NCBI RefSeq assembly: GCF_036174265.1
Contig: NZ_CP108055.1
Span: forward strand, 4,712,001-4,776,000
DNA length: 64,000 nucleotides
Source of the DNA: Streptomyces sp. NBC_00285
GTDB taxonomy: Bacteria; Actinomycetota; Actinomycetes; Streptomycetales; Streptomycetaceae
Direction of reading: 5' to 3'
Part shown: positions 1 through 7,524 of the stretch, one piece after another
Layout of the letters: every line of letters starts with the position of its first letter
Position numbering within the stretch: position 1 is the stretch's first letter
Position numbers and translations under genes: made by a program
The notes under the pieces: model-generated
The model's database searches: none
What the model saw: only the letters and a program-made list of their open reading frames with translations
Told to the model about the DNA's origin: nothing

Positions 1-38
1 AAGGACCTGTAGGCCCTCACGGAAAGGCACGGAAGGGC

Positions 39-830
39 TCAGCCGAACTGCACCGACCGCTTCGCCATCCCCATCCAGAACCCGTCGATGACGGACTTCT
101 GCGCGTCCAGCTCACCGGTCACGTCCGCCGCGCCCATGGTGACGAAGAGGGGCGCGAAGTGCTCGGTGCGCGGGTGGGCGTAGCGCCCGGCCGGGGCCTT
201 GTGCAGGAAGTCCAGCAGGGAGTCCACGTCACGCGCCTCCAGCGCACGCCGGCCCCAGTCGTCGAACTCCGAGGACCAGGTGGGCACTCCGGAGCCGGTG
301 TGCCGCAGGGCGGCGAGGTTGTGCGTGAAGAAGCCGGAGCCGACGATCAGGACGCCCTCGTCGCGCAGGGGGGCGAGCTTGCGGCCGATCTCCATGAGCC
401 GGACCGGGTCGAGGGTCGGCATGGAGACCTGGAGGACCGGAATGTCGGCCTCGGGGAACATCTCGACGAGGGGGACGTAGGCGCCGTGGTCCAGTCCGCG
501 GTCGGGGACGTCCTGCACGGGGATGCCGGGGGCGCGCAGCAACTTGCGTACGGACTCGGCGAGTTCGGGGGCGCCCGGAGCGTCGTACGTCACCTGGTAG
601 TAGTGCTCGGGGAAGCCCCAGAAGTCGTAGACCAGCGGGACGGGCTGTACCGCGCCGAGGGCGAGGGGGGCTTCCTCCCAGTGGGCGGAGACCATGAGGA
701 TCGCCTTGGGGCGGGGCAGGTCCTTGGACCAGGCGGCGAGCTCACCAGGCCAGATCGGGTCGTCGGCGAGCGGCGGGGCGCCGTGGCTCAGATAGAGGGC
801 GGGCATGCGCTCCTGCGTGTCGGCGGCCAT
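39..830 (-). CDS. Class III extradiol dioxygenase (LigB/DODA-like)
   Basis: 263 aa, the usual size of the 4,5-DOPA extradiol dioxygenase (YgiD/DODA) group of the LigB superfamily, which opens catechol rings with a bound metal ion. Metal-binding histidines are visible in the family positions: SHGAPP near residue 16, SAHWEE near 51, DHGAYVP near 115 and GSGFFTHN near 168. No signal peptide, so cytosolic. The ATG at 830 follows a strong GGAGGAG at 8 nt spacing. It is divergent from a MarR gene, and its leader holds a 12-bp tandem repeat and a dyad, so MarR control is likely. The true substrate is not readable; many members act on small catechols or have unknown substrates. Confidence 0.9.
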   Translation of the reverse strand: MAADTQERMPALYLSHGAPPLADDPIWPGELAAWSKDLPRPKAILMVSAHWEEAPLALGAVQPVPLVYDFWGFPEHYYQVTYDAPGAPELAESVRKLLRAPGIPVQDVPDRGLDHGAYVPLVEMFPEADIPVLQVSMPTLDPVRLMEIGRKLAPLRDEGVLIVGSGFFTHNLAALRHTGSGVPTWSSEFDDWGRRALEARDVDSLLDFLHKAPAGRYAHPRTEHFAPLFVTMGAADVTGELDAQKSVIDGFWMGMAKRSVQFG

Positions 831-844
831 TGCGGGGACTCCTC

Positions 845-880
845 CAGTACTTCCGACAGCACTTCGATCAGCACTTCGAT
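845..880. repeat. Three tandem 12-bp repeats in the dioxygenase leader
   Basis: CAGTACTTCCGA (845-856) is followed by two exact copies of CAGCACTTCGAT (857-868 and 869-880). The array begins 15 bp upstream of the dioxygenase start codon and sits in the divergent regulatory region shared with the MarR gene. Confidence 0.75.
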
Positions 881-887
881 GCAGAGT

Positions 888-903
888 GCTTCAAATTTAA
901 AGC
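888..903. promoter_or_regulatory. Candidate MarR operator
   Basis: GCTTCAAATTTAAAGC is a near-perfect 16-bp palindrome in an AT-rich patch of otherwise GC-rich DNA, between the divergent dioxygenase and marR genes. A related half-palindromic TTTAAGCTTCAA lies at 934-945. MarR proteins normally bind such 16-20 bp dyads in their own divergent promoters; assignment to this regulator is inference. Confidence 0.5.
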
Positions 904-970
904 TTCTTCTGACATGACTGTACGCCTCATTTGTTTAAGCTTCAAGGAGAGAGCTCGTAGAGTGGGATAC

Positions 971-1480
971 ATGAACACGGCACCCGTCCCCGATGAAGAG
1001 CCCCGGTGGCTCGACGACGAAGAGCAGCGCATCTGGCGCTCCTACGTGCACGCCACGACCCTCCTCGAGGATCACCTCGACCGCCAGCTCCAACGGGACG
1101 CGGGCATGCCGCACATCTACTACGGGCTGCTCGTCGCCCTCGCCGACGCCCCGCACCGGCGGCTGCGCATGACCGAGCTGGCCATGAAGGCGAAGATCAC
1201 CCGGTCCCGGCTCTCGCACGCCATCGCCCGCCTCGAGCGCAACGGCTGGGTGCGCCGGGAGGACTGCACGGACGACAAGCGCGGCCAGTTCGCGGTGCTC
1301 ACCGACCCGGGCCTGGAAATGCTGCGGGGCGCCGCGCCCGGCCATGTGCGGGCCGTGCGCAACGCCGTCTTCGACCGGCTGTCCCCGGAACAGCAGAAGT
1401 CCCTCGGCGAGATCATGCAGATCGTCGCCGAGGGACTTCAGCCGAACGAAGCGGGTGCGGACCTGCCCTGGCTCCGCTGA
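971..1480 (+). CDS. MarR-family transcriptional regulator
   Basis: 169 aa from the ATG at 971, preceded by AGGAGAG-like sequence; the open frame continues upstream but without a better start. It shows the MarR fold: an N-terminal helix (YVHATTLLEDHLDRQL), then the winged helix (LRMTELAMKAKITRSRLSHA and RLERNGWVRREDCTDDKRG with the DxR wing), then the C-terminal dimerisation helices. It is divergent from the extradiol dioxygenase at 39-830, with candidate dyads in between, which suggests that it represses this gene and itself in response to an aromatic ligand. The ligand is unknown. Confidence 0.92.
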   Translation: MNTAPVPDEEPRWLDDEEQRIWRSYVHATTLLEDHLDRQLQRDAGMPHIYYGLLVALADAPHRRLRMTELAMKAKITRSRLSHAIARLERNGWVRREDCTDDKRGQFAVLTDPGLEMLRGAAPGHVRAVRNAVFDRLSPEQQKSLGEIMQIVAEGLQPNEAGADLPWLR

Positions 1481-1583
1481 GCCGCTCACTCAGCGGACCG
1501 GGACAGATCCTGGAGCGTGCGTACGGGGCGTCCCCATCCCCGTACGCACATGGTTCCCGAAGGGGTACGACGTACGGCCGCCG

Positions 1584-3125
1584 TCAGTGGGCGACGACCG
1601 GGATCGCCAGCTCCTCCTCGGCTCCCTCTCCGGACCCGGTCACGACGGCCGTGTCCGTGCGGCCCGCGTTGACGAGGGTCCCGACGATCACCGCGGCGAG
1701 CACCAGCATGCCGACGGCGAACCAGATCGCGTTGGTGTAGCCGTGCACCTGGCCCTCCAGCGCCACCAGCTGCTGCTGCGACCTGGAGGTCGCGGAGCCG
1801 ATGTGGTCGGCGATGTAGGAGGTCGTGGCGGACGCGGCGATCGTGTTCAGCAGGGCCGTACCGATCGCACCGCCCACCTGCTGCGAGGTGTTGACCATCG
1901 CGGAGGCGACACCGGCGTCCCGGGGCTCGACGCCCAGGGTGGCCAGGGACATGGCCGGCATGAACGCCGTACCCATGCCGAGACCGAGCAGGAGCATCGC
2001 CGGCAGGATCGTCGAGGCGTACGACGAACCGATCTCCAGCTGGGTCATGAGGAGCATGCCGACCGCGGCGACCAGGAAGCCGGGGCCCATCAGCAGCCGC
2101 GCCGGGACGCGGGTCATCAGGCGGGCACCGATCTGGGTCGAGCCGACCATCATGCCGACGATCATCGGCATGAAGGCGAAGCCGGTCTTGATCGGCGTGA
2201 AGCCCTTCACGATCTGCAGGTAGTAGGTGAGGAACAGGAAGGTGCCGAACATCGCGATGATCGCGATACCGAGCGAGAGGTAGATCCCGCCGCGGTTGCG
2301 GTCGGTGATGACGCGCAGCGGCAGCAGCGGGGCCTTGGTCCGGGCCTCGGTGACGACGAAGGAGATCAGCAGCACGGCCGACGCGACGAACATGCCGACG
2401 GTCAGGGCGTCGCCCCAGCCGTTGGACTCGGCGCGGGTGAAACCGTAGACCAGCGCGACCAGGCCGAGGGTGGAGAGCAGGACGCCGGGGATGTCGAGCG
2501 GGTTGCGGTTGCGGCCGCCCTCCGGCTCACGGATGACGAAGTACGCGCCGAACGCGGCGACGATCGCGAACGGGATGTTCACGAAGAACGTCCAGCGCCA
2601 GTCCATGTACTCGGTCAGCACGCCGCCGAGGATGAAGCCGACAGCGCCACCGCCACCGGCGATCGCACCGTAGATGCCGAACGCCTTGGCACGCTCCTTG
2701 GCGTCCGTGAACATCACGGCGAGCAGGGAGAGCGCGGCGGGCGCGAGCAGGGCACCGAAGACGCCCTGGAGGGCGCGGGCGCCGAACATCATGGCGCCGC
2801 TGGTGGCCGCGCCGCCCAGTGCGGAGGCCAGCGCGAAGCCGATCAGGCCGACGACGAAGGCGTTCTTGCGGCCCCACAGGTCGGCGATCCGGCCACCGAA
2901 GAGCAGGAGTCCGCCGAAGGCGAGGGCGTAGGCCGTGACGACCCACTGCCGGTTGCCGTCGGATATGCCGAGGTCGGTCTGGGCGGACGGCAGCGCGATG
3001 TTCACGATGGTCGCGTCGAGGACGACCATCAGCTGGGCGAGCGCGATGAAGACCAGCGCTTTCCAGCGGTTGGCGTCACCGGACGAGACCGGTGCGCCGG
3101 TAGCCTTTGCGGCTGTTTCAGACAT
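1584..3125 (-). CDS. MFS drug efflux transporter, DHA2 (EmrB/QacA) family
   Basis: 513 aa from ATG 3125 (an in-frame GTG at 3137 is possible). A proton-antiport multidrug exporter with 14 predicted membrane helices. It has the DHA2 motif C region and the signature VVLDATIVNIALP in helix 1, and GGRIADLWGRK (motif A) in loop 2-3. The C-terminus is short and polar. It lies 107 bp downstream of, and in the same direction as, a TetR gene, so the pair probably forms a drug-responsive operon with the TetR repressing both. The substrate range cannot be predicted. Confidence 0.93.
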   Translation of the reverse strand: MSETAAKATGAPVSSGDANRWKALVFIALAQLMVVLDATIVNIALPSAQTDLGISDGNRQWVVTAYALAFGGLLLFGGRIADLWGRKNAFVVGLIGFALASALGGAATSGAMMFGARALQGVFGALLAPAALSLLAVMFTDAKERAKAFGIYGAIAGGGGAVGFILGGVLTEYMDWRWTFFVNIPFAIVAAFGAYFVIREPEGGRNRNPLDIPGVLLSTLGLVALVYGFTRAESNGWGDALTVGMFVASAVLLISFVVTEARTKAPLLPLRVITDRNRGGIYLSLGIAIIAMFGTFLFLTYYLQIVKGFTPIKTGFAFMPMIVGMMVGSTQIGARLMTRVPARLLMGPGFLVAAVGMLLMTQLEIGSSYASTILPAMLLLGLGMGTAFMPAMSLATLGVEPRDAGVASAMVNTSQQVGGAIGTALLNTIAASATTSYIADHIGSATSRSQQQLVALEGQVHGYTNAIWFAVGMLVLAAVIVGTLVNAGRTDTAVVTGSGEGAEEELAIPVVAH

Positions 3126-3179
3126 GGGGATACCCACTTCGGGACTTCGGAACGGAAAAAGAACGTGAAAGGGGACAGT

Positions 3180-3195
3180 CCGTCAGCACTGACGG
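3180..3195. promoter_or_regulatory. Palindrome between tetR and the efflux gene
   Basis: CCGTCAG-CA-CTGACGG, perfect 7-bp arms, lies between the tetR stop codon and the transporter start. It could be a second operator for the TetR protein or a short mRNA hairpin; it is too short for a convincing terminator. Confidence 0.4.
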
Positions 3196-3244
3196 CTGGT
3201 GAACCACGTGACTAGAGACTGCTCTGGCGCTCGGAACTCATCGG

Positions 3245-3883
3245 TCAGGCCTGGCGGAGGTCCTCCATGGTCAGCGCCGTGCCTGGGAGCACGGACGGGG
3301 CCGGGGCCCGCAGTCCGTCCAGGAACAGCTGAAGAGTGCGGTGCACGAACCCGTCGAGGGTGAGGCAGCCGGTGCCGGCCGGGGGCCGGGACAGCTGGGC
3401 CACGGCGACCATCAGGTCGCCGACGCTCACGTCCGCACGGAGCTGACCGGCCGTCCTTGCCCGGTCCATGAGCCGCTCGACGAGCTGCTCGATCCGTTCC
3501 CGTGAGGCCACCAGATCGGGGTGGTACTGGTCGAAGGCGCTCTGGACCATCGGGCACAGCGCGCTGATCCGCTCGTCGGCGGACGCGTGCACGAAGCGCT
3601 CCAGGGCGCCGAATGCATCCCCGGTCGTCGCGAGTGCCAGCTCGGCCGCCTCGGACGTCCGGTCCAGGACGGAGCAGACGACCTCACGGACAAGCGCCTC
3701 GCGGTCGGGGAAGTTGCGGTACACCGTGGCATTGCCGACGCCGGCCCGGCGGGCGATGTCGTCGAGCGGCACGTCGGGGCCGAACTCGGTGAACATCTCA
3801 CGGGCGGCGGTGACGATCCGCTCCCGGTTGCGCAGCGCGTCGGCGCGGGGGGCCTTTCGCTGCACGGGGAGGGCGGTCTGCAC
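3245..3883 (-). CDS. TetR-family transcriptional regulator
   Basis: 212 aa, GTG start. The N-terminal TetR helix-turn-helix is clear: RERIVTAAREMFTEFG, then VPLDDIARRAGVGNATVYRNF and DREALVREV. The C-terminal ligand domain is of the type often found with drug-efflux genes. The DHA2 transporter follows in the same direction, so this is most likely its local repressor. A long dyad with CCCCGTTT/AAACGGGG arms upstream (3943-3975) is the best autoregulatory site. The ligand is not identifiable. Confidence 0.92.
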   Translation of the reverse strand: MQTALPVQRKAPRADALRNRERIVTAAREMFTEFGPDVPLDDIARRAGVGNATVYRNFPDREALVREVVCSVLDRTSEAAELALATTGDAFGALERFVHASADERISALCPMVQSAFDQYHPDLVASRERIEQLVERLMDRARTAGQLRADVSVGDLMVAVAQLSRPPAGTGCLTLDGFVHRTLQLFLDGLRAPAPSVLPGTALTMEDLRQA

Positions 3884-3942
3884 GGTGTGCTCCTCGGTCG
3901 ATTCCTCGGCTGACAGGGATCCGAAGGATCCGGGGATTCAAT

Positions 3943-3975
3943 CCCCGTTTCGTTCGGACACAGGTCTAAACGGGG
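3943..3975. promoter_or_regulatory. Candidate TetR operator upstream of tetR
   Basis: Inverted repeat with arms CCCCGTTT (3943-3950) and AAACGGGG (3968-3975) and a 17-bp spacer, 60 bp upstream of the tetR start. Its position suits autorepression; the long spacer is unusual for one TetR dimer. Confidence 0.45.
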
Positions 3976-4161
3976 AGACGCTCCCCGGTTATTTCAGGTT
4001 GAGGAGAAAACATGATGTGACCTGAGTCACACCGACCCACGGGCCCGGCGATACCCACGTTCGGTCTCCTCCAGCGCGCGTCCACCCCTCCCCCGGCAGA
4101 GGGTGATCGAAAAGGTGCAGCCTTTCCGACCAGCGGCTGCCGCGCTCCGAAGGGTGCCCGC

Positions 4162-5442
4162 ATGCCGTGGACCAGCCGTCGCATACGCCCACGCCGCGTG
4201 GCCGCCCTCGCGTCCGTGACCGCGCTGACCATCGCCGTCAGCACCTCCGCCGGCACCGGCCACCTGATCCCGGGGACCCCGACCGCGGCCGGCCCGATCG
4301 CCCTGGCCCGCTCCGACACCCACGGCGCCTGTCTGATCAGCGGCGGCCCGGCCGTCCAGATGTCCGAGGGTCTGCCCACCCCCGGCGGCTACTCCCGCTC
4401 CACCGGCACCGTCCGCGCCCTGACCCTGATGGTCGACTTCTCCGACGCGCCCGGCTCCGGCAGCGCCCTCGAGCGCTTCCGCGAATTCTTCCCGCAGACC
4501 CAGGAATGGTTCCGCACCAGTTCCTACGGCCGTCTCGACTACCGCCCCGAGACCCCGATCACCGACTGGCTGCGCATGCCCAAGTCCTTCAGGTCCTACG
4601 GCATAGAGCGCGGCGCCCCCTTCGACCCGGGCTACCGCCGCCTGGTCCAGGACATCGTGGCCACCGCCGACCCCCGGGTGGACTTCAGGTCGTACGACTT
4701 CGTCAACGTGCTGGTGACGCCCAACGCCGGGCCGTCCGCCCTCGACACGGTCCTGTCCGTGACCTTCGCCGGCAACACCGACGCCCCGGTCGCCGACGGC
4801 GTCCCCGTCGCCAACACCTCGTTCGTCTACTCCCGCCAGGACGACGGCTCCGGCTCCTTCCCGCAGACCGGCTACCGGGTCCTGCCCCACGAGAACGGCC
4901 ACGTCTTCGGCCTGCCCGACCTCTACACCCAGGCAGGCGGAGGCTCGGTCGGCCACTGGGACATCATGAGCGAGGACTGGGGCGCCGGAAACGACCTCCT
5001 CGGCTGGCACAAGTGGAAGCTGGGCTGGCTGGACGCGACGCAGGTCGACTGCGTGACGGAGCGCGGGACCTCGCAGTACACGCTGACCCCGCTGGCCCGG
5101 TCCGGCCCCGGCACGAAACTCCTCTTCGTCCCCATCGGCCGCCGCACGGGCTACGCCGTCGAACTGCGCACCCGCGAGGGCAACGACGAGGCGGTGTGCC
5201 GTCCCGGGGTCCTCGTCTACCGCGTCGACGCGGACGTGGACACCGGGCGGGGACCGGTACGGGTGTACGACTCGCAGCGCAACAGCGGGGGATGCACGCG
5301 CAGCCCCAACGTCCACGCCGAACTCTCGGACGCCCCGTTCGCAGCCGGCGAGGAGTTCCAGGACCCGCGCACGGGCGTCCGGGTGCATGTCACGGGGGCG
5401 GACACGGAGGGGAACTACCAGGTCTCGGTGACGCGGCGATAG
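4162..5442 (+). CDS. Secreted M6-family zinc metalloprotease
   Basis: 426 aa. The first 40 residues carry an arginine-rich n-region (MPWTSRRIRPRRV) and a hydrophobic stretch, so the protein is exported. The zinc site is HENGH at residues 243-247, followed by FGLPDLY, the extended HExxHxxGLPDLY signature of immune-inhibitor-A-like M6 peptidases. WDIMS further on fits the Met-turn. The C-terminal 150 residues are beta-rich and contain two cysteines likely to pair. It is monocistronic, between the divergent TetR unit and an IclR gene. A role in extracellular protein digestion is inferred. Confidence 0.88.
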   Translation: MPWTSRRIRPRRVAALASVTALTIAVSTSAGTGHLIPGTPTAAGPIALARSDTHGACLISGGPAVQMSEGLPTPGGYSRSTGTVRALTLMVDFSDAPGSGSALERFREFFPQTQEWFRTSSYGRLDYRPETPITDWLRMPKSFRSYGIERGAPFDPGYRRLVQDIVATADPRVDFRSYDFVNVLVTPNAGPSALDTVLSVTFAGNTDAPVADGVPVANTSFVYSRQDDGSGSFPQTGYRVLPHENGHVFGLPDLYTQAGGGSVGHWDIMSEDWGAGNDLLGWHKWKLGWLDATQVDCVTERGTSQYTLTPLARSGPGTKLLFVPIGRRTGYAVELRTREGNDEAVCRPGVLVYRVDADVDTGRGPVRVYDSQRNSGGCTRSPNVHAELSDAPFAAGEEFQDPRTGVRVHVTGADTEGNYQVSVTRR

Positions 5443-5576
5443 CGGCGGGCGCCCGGACGGCAGCGGACGCGGGGACAGCGGTGGGCGCCCGAGCCCCCGG
5501 CCGGACCGCCACGGACGTGCCGCAACCGCCACTCGGATTACCGTAGGCGTGCCGCGACCGCCCTACCGGAGAACCG

Positions 5577-7163
5577 ATGCCCGCTGAAACAGCCCCTTCC
5601 CTACTGGTGCCGGAGTCCGCCGTGCCGGCCGAGGCGGTCGCGCCGCTGATCCGGGGGGTCAGGGTGCTGCGGGAACTGACGGAGGCCGGCGGGACGCTGA
5701 GCCTGAGCGGTCTCGAACGGGCGACGGGCCTGGCACGTTCCACCGTCGACCGCATCACCTCGACGCTCGCGCGCATGGGATACGTCCGCCTCGACGGCCG
5801 TGACGCGGTGACGACCCCCCGCCTCATGGAACTCGGCAACGCCTGTCTCGCCGCCCTGCGCCTGCCTGCCCTGCTCTCCCCGATGGCCGACGCCCTCGCC
5901 GACGAACTGGACGAGTCGGTGTCCCTGGCGGTCGGCGACCGGGACGGCATCCGCTTCATCCACCAGGCCACCCGCCGCCGCGCCATGTCCCTCAGTTTCC
6001 GCATCGGGGACCTGCTCCCCGCCGAACGCACCGCGCCGGGGCCCCTGTTCGCGTCCGAGTGGTCCGACGCCGACTGGCACGCCTGGCGCGAACGCCGGGC
6101 GGCGGACCCGACGGACCGGGGCTTTCCGGCCGTACCGCCTCGGGAACTCCCGTGCGGGGACGACGAGTTCGCGAGCAAGGCCGAACAGGCGGGCCGGGAC
6201 GGCTGGGCGCTGGACGACCAGTTGATCGAGCCGGGCCTTGTGGCGGTCTCCGTTCCCGTACGGGACCCGCGCACCGGCCGGATCGCCTGCGTGGCGAACG
6301 TCGTGAGCCACACCAGCCGCCACACGGCGACGGATCTGCGCGACACCCTGTTGCCGCGCCTGCGGGCGACGGTGGCCGAGATGGAACGCGAACTGGCCTC
6401 CGCCCCGCAGCCGGACCCGGGCCCGCCGCCCGCGAACCTCGTCTCCTGGATCGGCGCGTCCAAGCAGGAACTGGGCCGGGACTTCATTGAGTCCCTCGCA
6501 CGCGGCCTGACGGTCCTGACGGCGTTCGGTGCGGGCCGGGCCGCGCTGACGCTGACGGACGTGGCGCGGGCGACGGGACTGACGCGGGCGACGGCCCGCC
6601 GGGCCCTGATCACGTACGAACACCTCGGCCTGATCAGCCAGCAGCCGGAATCCCGGACCTTCAGCCTCACCCCCCGGGTCCTCTCCCTGGGCTTCCCGCC
6701 CCTGTCCCGTACGTCCCTGCCGCGGATCGCGACGCCGCACCTGGCGGACCTGGCGGCGCGGGTCGGTGAGTCGACGGCGCTGGCGGTCCTGGTGTCCTCG
6801 GGGCCGAGCGCCGAGATCCAGTACACGGCACGGGCGGTGTCCCCGCGGATCATGGGCGTGGACATCAGGGTGGGCACCCGGCTGCCGGCCGCGGCGACCT
6901 CCCTGGGCCGGGTCCTGCTGTCGGACACCCGGGACCACGCCCTGCTCGACGAGGAGTGGGAGGACGGCCTGCGCACCCTCGCCGTCCCCCTCCACGACCG
7001 GACGGGCCGGGCGGTCGCCGCCGTGAACGTGGCCCTGCACGCGGCGGGCCGCACCCCGCAGGAGTGCCTCGACGAACTCCTCCCCGAACTGCGCCTGACG
7101 GCGAGCCGCATCGAGACGGAACTCCGGACGGCGGGCCACTTCACGAGGGTCCCGCTCCTCTGA
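5577..7163 (+). CDS. Tandem (double-length) IclR-type regulator
   Basis: 528 aa, about twice the normal 250-aa IclR protein. The first half has a winged helix (LSLSGLERATGLARSTVDRI, about residues 37-60) and an effector-binding domain to about 275. The second half starts another IclR HTH (LTLTDVARATGLTRATARRA, about residues 320-340) and a second effector domain with the family-like ESTALAVL and AVPLHDRTGRAVAAVNVA segments. There is no frameshift; one continuous frame covers both. It may act like a covalent dimer. No clear partner gene: the downstream neighbour is the rhamnosidase 360 bp away with its own LacI boxes. Similar tandem proteins exist in Streptomyces as far as I recall. Confidence 0.88.
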   Translation: MPAETAPSLLVPESAVPAEAVAPLIRGVRVLRELTEAGGTLSLSGLERATGLARSTVDRITSTLARMGYVRLDGRDAVTTPRLMELGNACLAALRLPALLSPMADALADELDESVSLAVGDRDGIRFIHQATRRRAMSLSFRIGDLLPAERTAPGPLFASEWSDADWHAWRERRAADPTDRGFPAVPPRELPCGDDEFASKAEQAGRDGWALDDQLIEPGLVAVSVPVRDPRTGRIACVANVVSHTSRHTATDLRDTLLPRLRATVAEMERELASAPQPDPGPPPANLVSWIGASKQELGRDFIESLARGLTVLTAFGAGRAALTLTDVARATGLTRATARRALITYEHLGLISQQPESRTFSLTPRVLSLGFPPLSRTSLPRIATPHLADLAARVGESTALAVLVSSGPSAEIQYTARAVSPRIMGVDIRVGTRLPAAATSLGRVLLSDTRDHALLDEEWEDGLRTLAVPLHDRTGRAVAAVNVALHAAGRTPQECLDELLPELRLTASRIETELRTAGHFTRVPLL

Positions 7164-7452
7164 CACCCGTGCGACGACGTCAGCGCAGGGGGTCGACGGG
7201 CTCGCCGCGGACCGGCTCGCCCCTCGGCCGGTGACGTGCCCGGTGACCTGCGCGGGTACGCCGCGGCCGTCACGGCTTCCTGCCCCGATCACCGTGTCAC
7301 CGACGCCCACCACCTGCCCGACGGCACGGCGGCCACCGACGTGGACCCCGACGCCACTCCTACAGCCACCCCGACCTCACGAAGCTCAGCTCCGAGGAAC
7401 CAGCTTAAAACGTTTCACTCACACGCGGCAGCTGTGAATTTCCGTCAAGACA
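7164..7452 (+). other. Intergenic region with a decayed deacetylase scrap
   Basis: About 290 bp without an intact gene. Near its end, 7361-7408 reads HSYSHPDLTKLSSEEPA then a stop, a close match to the metal-binding HSxxHP motif of CE4 polysaccharide deacetylases. Upstream of it the frame is broken, so this seems to be a pseudogene remnant. The stop codon TAA (7406-7408) overlaps the first LacI-type box of the rhamnosidase promoter. Confidence 0.45.
7406..7417. promoter_or_regulatory. LacI-type operator box 1 upstream of the rhamnosidase
   Basis: TAAAACGTTTCA, one mismatch from the classic LacI/GalR consensus TGAAACGTTTCA and perfectly palindromic at its centre (AAACGTTT). It lies 108 bp upstream of the chosen ATG. 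Confidence 0.6.
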
Positions 7453-7495
7453 TTGACCGCCGCGACCCGGAACCCTAACCTCCGGGCAATCCCGT

Positions 7496-7507
7496 TGAAA
7501 CCTTTCA
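7496..7507. promoter_or_regulatory. LacI-type operator box 2 upstream of the rhamnosidase
   Basis: TGAAACCTTTCA, one mismatch from TGAAACGTTTCA, 79 bp downstream of box 1 and 18 bp upstream of the ATG. Two boxes at this spacing would allow looping across the promoter. No LacI-family gene is in the window, so the regulator must act in trans. Confidence 0.6.
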
Positions 7508-7524
7508 CGAGCCGAGGCCGCGCC

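Noticed and set aside
1344..3215. 623-codon open frame on the plus strand opposite the efflux gene
   Set aside because: Antisense frame of a high-GC gene; no domain pattern, and codon positions show the bias of the minus-strand transporter.
4027..5532. 501-codon minus frame opposite the M6 protease
   Set aside because: Gly/Val/Arg-rich antisense artefact; the protease has clear motifs and a signal peptide.
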